The translations under genes were made by a program, and so were the position numbers. Shown here one piece after another: positions 1-9,585 of a stretch of 15,000 bases of DNA. The stretch spans positions 23,340,663 to 23,355,662 of the forward strand of contig CM031601.1 of NCBI GenBank assembly GCA_018398815.1, read 5' to 3'. The notes below the pieces were generated by a model. It ran no database searches and was not told the DNA's origin. It worked only from the letters and a program-made list of their open reading frames with translations. The stretch's first letter is position 1. Each line of letters starts with the position of its first letter. Origin of the DNA: Conus ventricosus (taxonomy: Eukaryota > Mollusca > Gastropoda > Neogastropoda > Conidae).

Positions 1-67
1 CCTTCTCGCACGACAGTTAGTGAGAGAATGGTGAATCTACCTCTGCCGCAGCCCACGCGCATTGGAT

Positions 68-205
68 CAATAGATTTTTATAGAATGATTGCTCTGATAA
101 CGTCACCTATGAGTTGCACCACACATGAACTGGCGAGACTGAACTGTCGCAATGCGCAATAGATTTTTCTGGAGTGATTGAAACATGGTCGCGTCACACA
201 TGAGT
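68..205. repeat. Two imperfect direct copies, about 90-bp period
   Basis: Two copies of about 48 bp start at 68 and 157. Both contain CAATAGATTTTT, a GATTG 19 bases into the copy, CGTCAC and ATGAGT. The first blocks are offset by exactly 89 bases and the later ones by 91, so one small indel separates the copies. The surrounding 1-338 holds no readable gene. The repeat could be part of the terminal repeat of the Polinton or flanking host DNA; the matching right end is not in this window, so this cannot be decided. Confidence 0.75.
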
Positions 206-338
206 CAGGCTAAAAAACCCGTGACAGTCCAGGTAAAAGCGTTCACTTGTCAGCCGCCTGTTATTGATTCTTGCGCAAAACAAGAGTAGCGACCAGTTAA
301 TTATTTTTTAATTGTTGTTTTTATTCTGGTTTTAAAAA

Positions 339-658
339 ATGAAGGGCCGAAGTAGCTACAGAGCTTATTAATTATACTTTACGAGTTGGATTGGGAGAGG
401 GAAGCCAATAAAGATCAGTTAAAGAGCAGGTTTGAAGAATTAATTACTGATCTTTTTGAGCACATAGATATGCGGGAAAGCGTTGAAGCAGGCCATCAGT
501 AAAATACCAGATTCTTGGCCCCAACCAGTTATAAAGTTGTTTGCCATTTTAGATGATAATATGGCTCCTGAAGATGTTAATCTGACTGTTTCTACCAGCC
601 CTGAAGGAGTAACTATTCACTTTAATGAAGATCAGGTTTTACGATTAGAAAGACTATG
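339..658 (+). pseudogene. Small acidic protein, broken, function unknown
   Basis: An ATG at 339 directly follows TTTAAAAA, but its frame stops at 369-371. Coding-like sequence continues in two more frames: one block around 412-502 with an acidic helical look (RFEELITDLFEHIDMRES), then 501-658 beginning KIPDSWPQPVIKLFAIL and ending ERL before TGA. The blocks abut with plus or minus one base shifts, so this reads as one gene of about 100 codons with at least two frameshifts. I do not recognise a domain. It is the first of a run of plus-strand genes leading to the polymerase and was probably an accessory gene of the element. Confidence 0.5.
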
Positions 659-708
659 AATAACAGCTGAATTTACAATTAATTTTTTATTATATTTTAG
701 ATTTAAAA

Positions 709-905
709 ATGGCTGCCGAACTCAGTGAATCTGATTAAAGAATTGTAATGAACTATTTGACGAAACAATGAAAGTATTAAACATTGATTTTAATGAATTT
801 GGGTTTGAGAATGATGTAAACAATATAATAAAAGATCATAGTGAAATATTTAACGAAGCAATCAAAGTGATGAACATTGACTGTAGTGATTCAGAAAAAA
901 GCTAA
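709..905 (+). pseudogene. Small acidic protein with an internal duplicated motif
   Basis: The ATG at 709 sits immediately after ATTTAAAA. The first frame reads MAAELSESD and stops at 736-738. A second frame, open from 735 to the TAA at 903-905, carries about 55 acidic residues. Within it one motif occurs twice, as FDETMKVLNIDFNEF and FNEAIKVMNIDCSDS, about 30 residues apart, which suggests an internal duplication. One frameshift near 736-750 separates start and body. No domain is recognised. Region 906-1041 downstream has no gene. Confidence 0.5.
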
Positions 906-1041
906 AATATTGGCGGGTGTTATTGTAAGGTTAACGTGTCTTGAAGTGTTACAAGGCTTGGGCGAAGAATAAAAAGCGCGTTTTACTTACTTTTATTTAC
1001 ATTTATTTTTTAATTTACGTAAATATCGTGGCTTTAAAAAT

Positions 1042-4000
1042 GACGACCACAAGTAAATTCGAGAATGGAAAACTATATACGATGGAAGAAATATTAGTAG
1101 TGACAAACAAATAATTAAGCAATATGTTTAGTGAAGTAGACATGGACATCATTAACCTACAAACGTTCATGAAAGCGTAGCACACGCATCTAAAATCCAG
1201 AGTCTCTTCAGATGGAGCCGCCAGTAAAAGTGCTATTGGCCGTTCTGATTGATTTATATAACGCCTGATGATGGTACCATGCAGTTTGGGTTTCAACAAG
1301 GCAGAAAGAAGTAATCAGCTATCACGACTTTAACTCTAACTGGGTGATTACATGCTTACACAGTTTAACCATGCAAGTGAGGAGGCAAAATTGCGCGGTT
1401 CTGGATGGTCTGAAGGGACAGTCCTTGAAATCAAATTGAAACAAACAAAGTTCTATCCTATAGTTGGCATTCTTACCTTCCTCTTCCAAAAGAGTTAGAG
1501 TTTAAAACGGGCAGTCTTAAACATACATAATTCTGACAACATGTGTTTTATGTGGTGGTTTTAGCGCATTTACATCCTGTTAAAAATCATGCAAACAGAG
1601 TTTCCAATTATTAACAATATAAGCAAGAGTTGAACTTTGATAACATAACTTTCCAGTGAGTATAGAAAGTATATCTCAGTTTGAAGACCAAACAAACCAA
1701 TCACTGTAAACGTATACACATGGTCTGTAGAAGCCGATCTAGTGCTTCTAAGGGTTTCTCCAACGCTCCTACTTTTGGCCGAACCGCTTGACAAGCATGT
1801 AGACTTAATACTGTTTGAAGGCGGTCTAAAGAGTCATTATGTATTAATCAGAACAATAAGCAGACTTATGGCTTTTACTACAAAAGACATTTTAGACAAG
1901 GGCTTTGTAGAAGGTGTCTGGTCAGAATCCCTACTATAGAAGCAGCTGCCAGTCATAGAACTCATTGTAAAAGTTTTGTAGACTGTGAAACCAAACTCCT
2001 TACACCTAAACCGGGTCTAAAGCTAGTTTTAAGAATGTACACAAAATGCAAATGAGCCCATACGTGGTTTATGCTGACTTTGAATCGCTCTTGCCGCAGT
2101 ACTAGGGCCCCACAACAGCAAGAACAAAAAAAAACCCTTATTAACCCACTATCAGATCTGTTCTTATGCGTTTGTTGTTGTTAGGTCAGATGGGGCACAC
2201 ACACGCCCAGAGATTTACAGAGGGCCAATGCAGCTAGCAAAATTTTTAGAGCAGATGAAACAACATTCGCAATTATACCTAAACAAAAATCTTTCAGACA
2301 TTGTTATGACTCCTGAAGACCAAGAACGTTTTTGACCCCTCTACACACTGCTGGATTTGCGGCTTAGGCTAACCTAACAGTAAAGACGTGACAGTAAGAG
2401 ACCACGATCACATACTGGGAAAGTTCAGAGGGGCTGCGCACAACAATTGAAATTTTCAGCTTAAGGTTGACCCCCAAAAAATGGAAATGCCTATTTCTTT
2501 CATAACTTAAGAGGCTACGATTCTCATTTCATCATGCAAGCAGTGACTTCTGAATATAAGAGGGTTACCTGCATTGCACAATCTTCAGAAAAGTACAGAC
2601 TTTACTCTTGACTGTTATCTTTTATGACTCTGCCCAACATTGATGGGGAGTTTGGATAAATTAGCAGGATCGCTAAGACTTCCCAATCACTAAACAATAC
2701 TTTGATCCTTCTTTGGTGCGTAAATGCGTTTATCCTTATGAATACATGAACTAAAGGACAGGTTGGATGAAGACTCGCTTCCTCCAAAGGCGCTTTTTTT
2801 TAGTCTTAGAGGAAAAGGGACATAACTGACTTGAAATCAATACGCTAAAAAAGCCTGGACAGAATTACACTGTCAAACAATGGGCGATTATCACGATCAA
2901 TATTTATTGGCTGACGTGTGTTTTTGGCGGGACGTCTTTCAGAATTACAGATCTACTTGCATGAAAACATTACAACTTAGACTCATCACATTACATCTCT
3001 GCCCCAGGTCTTTCTTGGGATGCATTCTTAAAGTCTAAAAAACATTCAGATTGACTTAATTTCTGATCTCCCCACACTTCAGATGATTGAAGACGGTTTA
3101 AGGGGAGGTATTAGCATGGCCTAAACATCCTTACTGCAAAGCCAACAACAAGTATTTAGACGACTATGACCCAACTAAACCATCCAACTATCTAATCCAC
3201 TTAGACGCCAACAATCTGTATGGGTGGGCTATGAGCCAGCCACTTCCATTACGTAACTTCAAGATGTACACAGGGCATGGTACAAATATTATTCAAGGGG
3301 CATTAAAGTGGTTGAACATTTTTAACGTCAGATCAACAGTATGGTTTTATTTAGAAGTAGACTTAGATATCCTCGTGAACTGCATGCCCTCCAAAACGAT
3401 TACCCTCTGGCCGCAGAAAGATTAAAAATGAGCCCCAAAAACCTCCAAAACTTGTTCCCAATCTTCACCACAAAACTAAGTATGTTTGTCATTACAGAGT
3501 GTTACAGTTTTACCTAAGACACGGACGGGAAAACGGGACTGCTGTTCTTTGAATCATTGCTTTTGACCCAAGACCCCTTTTGAGGCCATACATCAAGAAA
3601 AATACTGATCTTAGAACCCAAGCCACTGATGCTTCAGAAAAAGACTTTTTAAACTGATGAAAAAACAGCTGTTTGGCAAAACTATGGAGAACCCACACAA
3701 GGGCCAAAGATGGAAATTAGTTACAAAAGGGAAAACCAAGAAATTAAATTGGGCCTCAAAACCCAATATCAAGACTTTAGAAGATTTAACGACAGCTTGG
3801 GTTGGCATTATGATGAAGAAAAGGATGTTAAGTTGGAAAAGCCGGTGTTTATTGGCTTTCCCGTTTTAGAGTTGTCAAGTTATAATGTTCGAATTTCTGT
3901 ACGACTACTTTAAAACCGTGGAACCAGAAGCAAGAGTCCTTTACCCCGACACTGACTCTTTTATTCTAGACGTTCCCACAGAAGACTTTTACAAAGACTT

Positions 4001-4454
4001 AGAAACAGAAGTACCAAAGAGTTGAGGGGTGGTAGACACATGCGACTATCCTAAAGACAGTCCTTTACATTCAACGCAAACAAGAAAGTAATTGGAAAGA
4101 TGAAGGTGAACTCAAGGGGACGTTATTAAAGAATATTTTGGGTTTTTTGCGGTCGAAGATGTATAGCGTTGCCAGCCAGACTTCTGTAATGAAGAAGGCT
4201 AAAGGCATAAGTAACGAAGTTGTCAAAAAAAAATAAACTCACGATAACTCCCAAGCAAGCTCCTTTGAAAACAAGTATTTTATCAAAACAAATGTTAATC
4301 GCGCTTACTCTTCATCAAGAAATACAACTGCTGTTAACAAGAAATCACTAGTCTTAACAATAACAAGAGAACTTACGTCAATCCTGAGTTTTCATATGCT
4401 GTAGGGCATTGGAGAACTTTAAAGATTAACTTGACTGACTTGACTTGTACTTAA
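1042..4454 (+). pseudogene. polB: Protein-primed family B DNA polymerase, decayed
   Basis: Replicative polymerase of the Polinton/adintovirus type (DNA_pol_B_2 family, protein-primed, with 3'-5' exonuclease). The likely start is the ATG at 1040-1042 after GCTTTAAAA. The N-terminal region includes VDLILFEGGLKSHYVLIRT near 1796. The first exonuclease motif, YADFES, lies at 2070-2087, just before a TAG at 2103. The second, FHNLRGYDSHF, lies at 2498-2530. Polymerase motif A, LDANNLYGWAM, is at 3201-3233; the motif B region with FGKTMEN starts at 3672; motif C, YPDTDSF, is at 3942-3962 with its Asp-Thr-Asp intact. The C-terminus reads AVGHWRTLKIN and stops at 4452-4454. About 3.4 kb, or about 1,100 residues, is normal for the family. 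Dozens of frameshifts and stops (for example near 3700, near 3880, and TGA at 4023) mean it cannot be translated. The family call is very secure; the exact start is not. Confidence 0.94.
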
Positions 4455-4650
4455 CTTAAGAACCTAACAAAAACCCAAACTAAAAATTACTTAAGACATA
4501 AAAAGAACTTAATTAAGAACCTAACAGTACTTTATATAACTTATAATTTTACTTGTACTTAACTTGTAATTTACTTGCACTTAACTTAAAAAGTATTTTT
4601 CTATAACTAATTAACTTGTACTTATCTAGTTCTTATCTTGTACTTTATCT
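4443..4650. repeat. AT-rich tract of degenerate short repeats
   Basis: Directly behind the polymerase stop, ACTTGTACTTAACTT occurs at about 4443 and 4551, with variants ACTTGCACTTAACTT (4573), ACTTGTACTTATCT (4616) and CTTGTACTTTATCT (4636). A second unit, AAGAACCTAACA, occurs near 4458 and 4515. The copies are irregularly spaced, mostly on one strand sense, and contain no open frame. A replication, transcription-termination or purely slippage-derived role is equally possible. Confidence 0.7.
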
Positions 4651-4669
4651 ATTTCTTAAAAACTATTCC

Positions 4670-5128
4670 ATGGGAAAAGGGGGTCTACTGCAGGAGGTTG
4701 AAACTTTTTTTGCAGAAGTGGTTCTTCTTCTTTTACTGTGGGGGCTTGCGGCTTTGTTGCTAGTTATGGTGTTAGGTATTTGTATGAAAAAAAAAAACAC
4801 CAACAACAGCAGCAGCACCCAATACATAATGATACATCTTATTGTTTGATTGTGATTGTGTTTTTGTTAATTGTGTTGTTGTTGGTGGAGATGATGTATT
4901 ATTATCTAACAATTTTTGTTTTATTGATTGGTTTGCTTTTCTCAGTCGGTTCCATTCAGTAGTTTATTGCCCAGCCTCAACACGTCCAGGATTTTAGTCT
5001 TAGTAACATTACTCACTTGCGGCACATTCACTTGCGGGAGCACTCATTGTGGTACATTCTGCTCCTGGGGAAAGGGTCCTGCAGAGGGTCCTGCGGCGTC
5101 TTCTTCTCCTGATTGTCATTTTTTTTAA
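4670..5128 (+). pseudogene. Small hydrophobic membrane-type protein(s), frame uncertain
   Basis: From the ATG at 4670 one frame runs to 4849. It shows a hydrophobic stretch (VVLLLLLWGLAALLLVMVLG) ending in a lysine cluster and an Asn/Ser-rich tail, as in a single-pass membrane protein. An overlapping frame (4738-4962) instead gives GACGFVASYGVRYLYEKKK, a Gln run and two further hydrophobic stretches. A third frame to 5128 is Cys/Gly/Ser-rich. The true gene may switch frame around the homopolymers near 4700-4740 and 4787-4797, so several short ORFs may be pieces of one gene. The start is preceded at some distance by TTAAAAACT. I do not recognise the protein; composition alone supports membrane association. 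Confidence 0.4.
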
Positions 5129-5343
5129 TTGCGATTTAAAATTTTAAATATGATCAAAATTTTAATATGATTAAAGAAAATTAATCCCATGATGAATGGG
5201 CATAACATCGTTCCAAATCTGTAAACATGTCACATGCAAGAGTTTTAGGGACTTGTTTAAAACCGGATCTTGTGATAAGTCTTTTTTTAAATCTTCTCTA
5301 AATCAACCCGGGCGCCATCTTACTTACTAACTTAGCATATAGG
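5129..5343. other. AT-rich stretch without a readable gene
   Basis: The first 50 bases are built of TTTAAAATTTTAAATATGATC-like AT-rich sequence with two ATATGAT copies. The rest holds only short frames on both strands. I see no domain, RNA gene or clear repeat family. Confidence 0.5.
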
Positions 5344-5577
5344 CTAATCATTGTCTGCCCCACGATTCAACCATTTTTTACCCTAGCTGTGCTTCGTACC
5401 TAGCGTAGTACTTCTAAACGTTGATGTAGACAGCTGCTGAATCTGTTCAATACTTAGTTCAATGCTATATACTGTTTAGTTTTTTCCACACGCAGCTAGA
5501 GAGTATAATCTTTCTTTAATGCAGTGATCTACAGAGTGTCGCTTGCTCCTCACACTTTATAGTTCGTCACAATCCAT
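5344..5577 (-). pseudogene. Possible short minus-strand gene remnant
   Basis: Read from an ATG at 5577-5575, one frame runs 78 codons to a TAG at 5346-5344 with three internal stops and no frameshift needed. The stretches between stops look protein-like (HCIKERLYSLAACGKN, SIELSIEQIQQLSTSTFRST). It lies between plus-strand genes and is divergent from the ATG at 5616. There is no recognisable family, and a chance open stretch is a real alternative. Confidence 0.25.
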
Positions 5578-5615
5578 TTTTAAACAATAAAAAATAATAT
5601 TATACTTTTAAAACC

Positions 5616-5840
5616 ATGAGTTTAACGCTGGTTAATTATGCAGTGCCTTCGCGGTGTTATGTTTATTAAACCCTTTTGCAAAAGTTTTTTTAAGAATAAA
5701 ATCGCCCAACAGGGAAAGATGAAGATTCGCCAAAACTAGTTGCAACTTTATTTTTAGCTTTAACAACAAAAGATTATATAATTAAAAAGCACATAGACAG
5801 CCTTTCGTATTATGATTATTTTAATTATTTTTTTAGTTAA
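5616..5840 (+). pseudogene. Small Polinton-type protein of unknown function
   Basis: The ATG at 5616 follows ACTTTTAAAACC. It reads MSLTLVNYAVPSRCYVY and stops. Coding sequence resumes in another frame with a Lys/Arg-rich part (FAKVFLRIK), then KLVATLFLALTTKDYII and an aromatic tail ending DYFNYFFS before TAA at 5838-5840, eight bases ahead of the next start. The total of about 75 codons with at least two breaks fits one of the small conserved Polinton accessory proteins, but no function is known to me. The compact spacing with the next gene supports it being real. Confidence 0.5.
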
Positions 5841-5847
5841 TAAAAAG

Positions 5848-6525
5848 ATGAGCGAAAAAAAAGATTATTAATACGATTTACCATTTGCTTTGATTGGCGG
5901 TCTTAGTATAGGTTATAGCGTGTTAGCAAAAAAACATGTTTAAAATGAGGCAGCTGACCTAGGAAGGTTAGACATTGAGGATGTTTTTAAAGGGTTATAG
6001 TTGTAATTACTGCAGGGATTGCCTCAAAGACTTTCTTGTTACACAGGGGATTAAAACCCAGAAAATATTAATGCATAGAAAGATTAATTCTAAGAAAATA
6101 ATTTATAAAAGATGTCTGGATTAGTTCTGAGGGTTTAGGGGGAGCTATTGTTAATGCTTTAGCCTTCTCTGGAAAAATATATGTTTAGTAAAATGAGGTC
6201 GATGAAGAGAGAGAACGTCATAACAAGGCAATAGAAGATTTAGCTAAGGAAAAGAGACGCTTATGAGAAAAGACGAATTGCTCACTTAGACTTTATTAAT
6301 AAAAGTTAAGAGAAAGGGGCATGCAGAGCGCACATTTAAGACGTTGATGAGGCAATGAATGAGTGTTACTTGTGACAGGGAAAGAAGTTTTTAACAACAC
6401 CACCGCCAGAACTGTCTGACTTTTATGAACCATCTGAGGAACAGAAGACGCAGGTATTTTTTATTGCAGTGGCATGACCTCAGTCTATCTTGTTGCTCAC
6501 TTCTTGTGTAAAATAAAAGCATTTA
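5848..6525 (+). pseudogene. Conserved Polinton membrane/coiled-coil protein, unknown role
   Basis: The ATG at 5848 follows AATAAAAAG. The N-terminal part has a Gly-rich hydrophobic segment (LPFALIGGLSIGYSVLAKK), then LGRLDIEDVFK. The middle is strongly charged and helical (Glu/Lys/Arg-rich, near 6200-6300). A conserved-looking block, PPPELSDFYEPSEEQKTQ, lies near 6405-6452, followed in another frame by a C-terminal hydrophobic segment, GMTSVYLVAHFLCKIKAF, near 6471-6524. About 225 codons with several stops and frameshifts. The layout of membrane segment, charged helix and second membrane segment resembles a protein I associate with Polintons, whose role is unknown. Its end nearly touches the integrase start at 6530; the exact stop is uncertain. 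Confidence 0.55.
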
Positions 6526-6529
6526 AAAT

Positions 6530-7482
6530 ATGGATAAAAATATATATTCTCCTAAGGGTATTGAAAAGGAAAGACTGCTATTAAAAAAAAATGAGTAAAG
6601 CTGCTAGAGTGTCTGAATCAGATGCGAAAGACTGGCTTTCAAACAGGCAATTTTGGCAAATATATTTACTGCCCCAAAAAGAATAATAAGGCCTAGATTT
6701 GTTAGCTCAGTTCCAAAGACACCCACCAAATGACTTGCTGTATCTTCCACATGACAAAGTTAGAAGAAAAAGTTTAAGTAGCTCTGACAGTTGTTGACAT
6801 GGCTTCAAGATACAAAGACGCTGAACCCTTAACGGATAAAAGCTCAACTGTGTGGCTGGGGGCTTTACAACAAATATACATGCGAGGTCCATTAAGTATC
6901 CTAGGATGATTCAAGTTGATGATGGAAAAGAGGTTTAAAGGTTCTGTAAACCAGCTGTTTTTAAAACATCATGTTACAGTTAAGAGAGGGATCCCAGGCA
7001 ACCATCGATCACAAGCCTTAGTAGAAAACTTTAAAAAGAATCTAGCTGAACGCCTGTTTACCTACAATATCACAGAGAAATTATGGATAGAGAACGCAAC
7101 ACAGAATGGGTTAGGAGATTGCCGGCAGTTTATGTGCCATGAACAATGAAGATTAAAGCAACAGGTCTTAAACCAGAAAACGCAATCAAATTAAAAAAAA
7201 AAGCGTTACAAAGATGTGCAGGGGACTCAAAAACCCCTTGCCGTTTGGCCTAAAAATAAGATACTTGTATGCTCCTGGAGAGGCAGAAGGTGATGTTAGA
7301 ATTAGAGCCACAATCCAAAATGGAGCGTAGACGTATATGAAGTTGAAAGAATCATTTAAAACAGACCCTCCGTATATTATTTAAGAGAAAACTTCCTTTT
7401 AAAAGCCTGCCCTAAAAAATCGTTTGTTCGTGAAGAGTTGCAAGTTGTCCCACCAAACACAGTGAGGTTAACAAAAAAATAG
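6530..7482 (+). pseudogene. int: Retrovirus-like (rve) integrase, decayed
   Basis: DDE integrase of the retroviral/Polinton type, which would insert the linear element DNA into the host chromosome. The ATG at 6530 follows CATTTAAAAT. LLYLPHDKVRRK near 6736 lies just behind the expected first catalytic Asp, whose codon at about 6731-6735 appears to have lost a base. Then come VVDMASRYKDAEPLTDKSS (6790-6846), IQVDDGKE (6909-6932, second catalytic Asp) and RGIPGNHRSQALVENF (6988-7035; Glu at 7024, about 35 residues after the second Asp). A C-terminal SH3/chromo-like part includes REELQVVPPNTVRL before TAG at 7480-7482. Roughly 317 codons, a normal length, with many frameshifts. No reverse transcriptase accompanies it, which excludes a retrovirus. 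Confidence 0.94.
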
Positions 7483-7490
7483 TATTTATT

Positions 7491-7523
7491 TGTTAACTTA
7501 TTTTTTGTTAAACTTATTTTTTG
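7491..7523. repeat. Short tandem duplication between convergent genes
   Basis: TGTTAACTTATTTTTT is followed at once by TGTTAAACTTATTTTTT, two 16-17 base copies differing by one A. They lie in the 104-bp spacer between the integrase stop (plus) and the stop of the minus-strand gene at 7587. A T-rich terminator or polyadenylation context is possible; slippage is the simpler explanation. Confidence 0.6.
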
Positions 7524-7586
7524 GCGTATTTTGGGCTTAATGATCATGTGTTTGTTTTTTAATGCTCTGTTTAATTGCATCAGTGT

Positions 7587-8071
7587 CTACCTGTCGTGAA
7601 GTAAATGTCTTTCTCCACCCTTTTGAAGTTCAATTTTTTGCCGTCTGTAATCCTCACCCTCAACCATAAGCTTCTGAAATTCTTCGTCTGTAATGTTTTC
7701 ATCCTGTAATGATTTGCTTAATTTAAAATTAATGAACAAAGTTTTGCTGATGCTAGGGCTACAAATGGCAGTGTGCTTTTGTAATTTAGGAGTTAAATTT
7801 TTTAAAACAGCACTTACAATCATAGAGATGGCGCCCAAACTAACCCAAGACCACCCAATGCTAAAGAGGCTGGCACCCAGCCCCAGTAGCTAAAAGAGAA
7901 ACACTAGACCCAAACACTTACGCTAGCTTCTGCTGATGAGCCAGTAATTACATAAGAAAGAGTATTTAAAAATTTAGCATATTTCTTTCTAGTAACTCTA
8001 ACTTATCCAAGCCCTTTCTATTTCCTTTTGAAGTTCAGTTATTTGCTCTAACCTAAAACTTTGAACTCCAT
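7587..8071 (-). pseudogene. Small helical protein with hydrophobic core, Polinton-type
   Basis: The start ATG at 8071-8069 is preceded by TATTTAAAA. After a frameshift the N-terminal part is helical and charged (LEQITELQKEIERAW, near 8050-8000). A hydrophobic Gly/Ala/Ser stretch follows (about 7890-7810, including LGAISMIVSAVL). Then a basic/helical C-terminal part is open from 7838 to 7587, with LSKSLQDENITDEEFQKLM and a Lys/Arg-rich tail. About 160 codons. I recall similar proteins, with hydrophobic middle and an acidic helix near the C-terminus, in Polintons of fish and cnidarians, with no known function. The C-terminal 83 codons are intact; at least three breaks lie upstream. Confidence 0.55.
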
Positions 8072-8089
8072 TTTTAAATAAGAAATTTT

Positions 8090-8936
8090 TTTAAAAATTA
8101 ATCTTGTACATATCTTCCATTAATTCTTCTGGCAGCACTTCATAACAGAGTTAAAACGCAATAAAAAACAACATACTTAATGAAAATAAAGTCGAGTACT
8201 GTTAGTTTGTCTTTGTCAACCATCACAGTAACCTTGTCAGATGATACATGGTGGTTTATTTTATCCCCGTTTTTAGTAATTGCAATCGAGCTTAAGAGGA
8301 GATCTAAGTTTCAGCCTTTATTTGTATTCCTCTGATTAACGTAGTTCTGGCAAACTGGATCGCCTTCCCTCGGAGTAATAAATAAGCGAAAAATCATCGT
8401 CATTTGCCTAGGTAGTGACTGTAGCGTTGGGGTAAATTCTAAGCCCATGGTGTCACCCCCCATTCAGCTAAGGACTTCTTTCTCTGTAGCATATATTTAG
8501 AACCCTGCTAGTTATTTCAATCTGTTTTTCTGTTGTGTTCTGGAACTAGGCTAACAAGATAGGGTCCCTGCATTTAAGGCCTTTCTAAATTGTTTTTCTT
8601 ATCAAAGTATAATTAGGGCTTCGTAGTTCAACATTTATAATTCCAAGCAAAATTTTAGGAAGCAACGCCAAGCATTCTCTCTTTATGAAGTTTGTATTCA
8701 TGTTTGCCAAAATCGTTTGCTCTTAAATTTCTTATCTCTTCTAGGGTAGGATATTGCTGTCGGTTTTTTGTCTTCAATTTCTGTTCGTTTGTAAACCCGT
8801 CATCTGTGTACACAAATCCATAAACATTTCCTGGCACTCCTATTAGATCAAACTCGTTGTGTCTGCTAGGTGTTTTAGCTCTTTCTGCAGTGCATTTAGG
8901 ACCTAACTGCCCTTTTTATTCTGGCCCTCGAGACAT
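8090..8936 (-). pseudogene. Unassigned element protein, broken; minor capsid candidate
   Basis: The start ATG at 8936-8934 (MSRGPE, then an in-frame TAA) has TTTTAAAAAAGGGA in front. The same frame continues with NEFDLIGVPGNVYGFVYT and a charged stretch to a stop at 8655. Further coding-like blocks follow in other frames: MGLEFTPTLQSLPRQMTM (8448-8311), SIAITKNGDKINHHVSSDK followed by VTVMVDKDKLTVLDFIF (about 8285-8180), and EVLPEELMEDMYKIN near 8140-8095. Whether this is one gene of about 280 codons or two cannot be settled. Its size and position next to the ATPase would suit a minor capsid (penton-type) protein, but no motif proves it. Confidence 0.4.
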
Positions 8937-8974
8937 TCCCTTTTTTAAAATTAAAATTTAATAAACAAACCCTA

Positions 8975-9584
8975 TTAACGGGGGGGCAGTCGCAAGAAAA
9001 GCTTAGCGTTTCTTAGATTTTTCTAAATGCTCTTTTATTTTTTAGCTCATCTTTGTCCCTTATTATATAATTTTCACTTAAACATTCTTTAAAAAATATC
9101 TTTTTCCTTAGTGTAAAATAATACAACGGATTTTAACTGCGATCTAAAGTCTTTAAAGACTGCATTGTATTTTTGAGTTAAGAGCCACACAGAAACTAAG
9201 GCCACTAAAGGCTAGCTTTGACAGAGCTTTTCTTTTTTTAACAATGTCTCGTTCGCTGAACAGTCATCAATAATGAACAGGGTTTCAGTTCCCTCAAATA
9301 GTCTATAGTAATGTTCTAAACAGTCGCCCCAGTTTGTCGCTAGGATCAACTAAAAATATATTCTGTCTGTCCCCAAAAAAACTTCCTTCTTTGTAAGACT
9401 TGTTGTGCTTAATGGTTGTGCAGAATTAACAATGTGCTCGTAATGAAACCTGTATATTGTTTGTAACAAATCAAGTACGAAGACAGTTTTCCCACCCAGT
9501 AATCCCGCAGGTAAAGAACAGTGCGGATCTTTTGGCAGAAACTTCAAATATCCATCTGTTTTTAATAGGTTATTTCTTCTGCAT
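8975..9584 (-). pseudogene. FtsK/HerA-type DNA-packaging ATPase, decayed
   Basis: Genome-packaging ATPase of the Polinton/adintovirus group, which would pump DNA into the capsid. The ATG at 9584-9582 begins one base after the TAA of the capsid gene. A P-loop region, CSLPAGLLGGKTVFVLDLL, is at about 9525-9467, a slightly altered Walker A. INIFLVDP-type sequence follows as RQNIFLVDPSDKLGRLF (9370-9320). In another frame ETLFIIDDCSA gives the Walker B with two Asp (9285-9250). VSVWLLTQKYNAVFKDF and QLKSVVLFYTKEKD follow, a sensor/arginine region typical of the family. The end is DKDELKNKRAF in one frame, with a stop at 8977-8975 in another. About 203 codons, close to normal length, with roughly five frameshifts. 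High confidence in family, moderate in ends. Confidence 0.87.
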
Positions 9585-9585
9585 T

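Noticed and set aside
1015..1299. Minus-strand ORF of 94 codons
   Set aside because: Lies antisense to the start of the polymerase region. Its hydrophobic content comes from complementing AT-rich DNA; no motif supports it.
1042..4454. Bacteriophage or linear mitochondrial plasmid origin of the polymerase
   Set aside because: The accompanying retroviral-type integrase, capsid-type genes and an animal Tc1 transposon point to an animal Polinton.
6530..7482. Integrase taken as evidence of a retrovirus or LTR retrotransposon
   Set aside because: There is no reverse transcriptase, gag or LTR nearby. The neighbours are a protein-primed DNA polymerase, a packaging ATPase and capsid-type genes, which is the Polinton combination.
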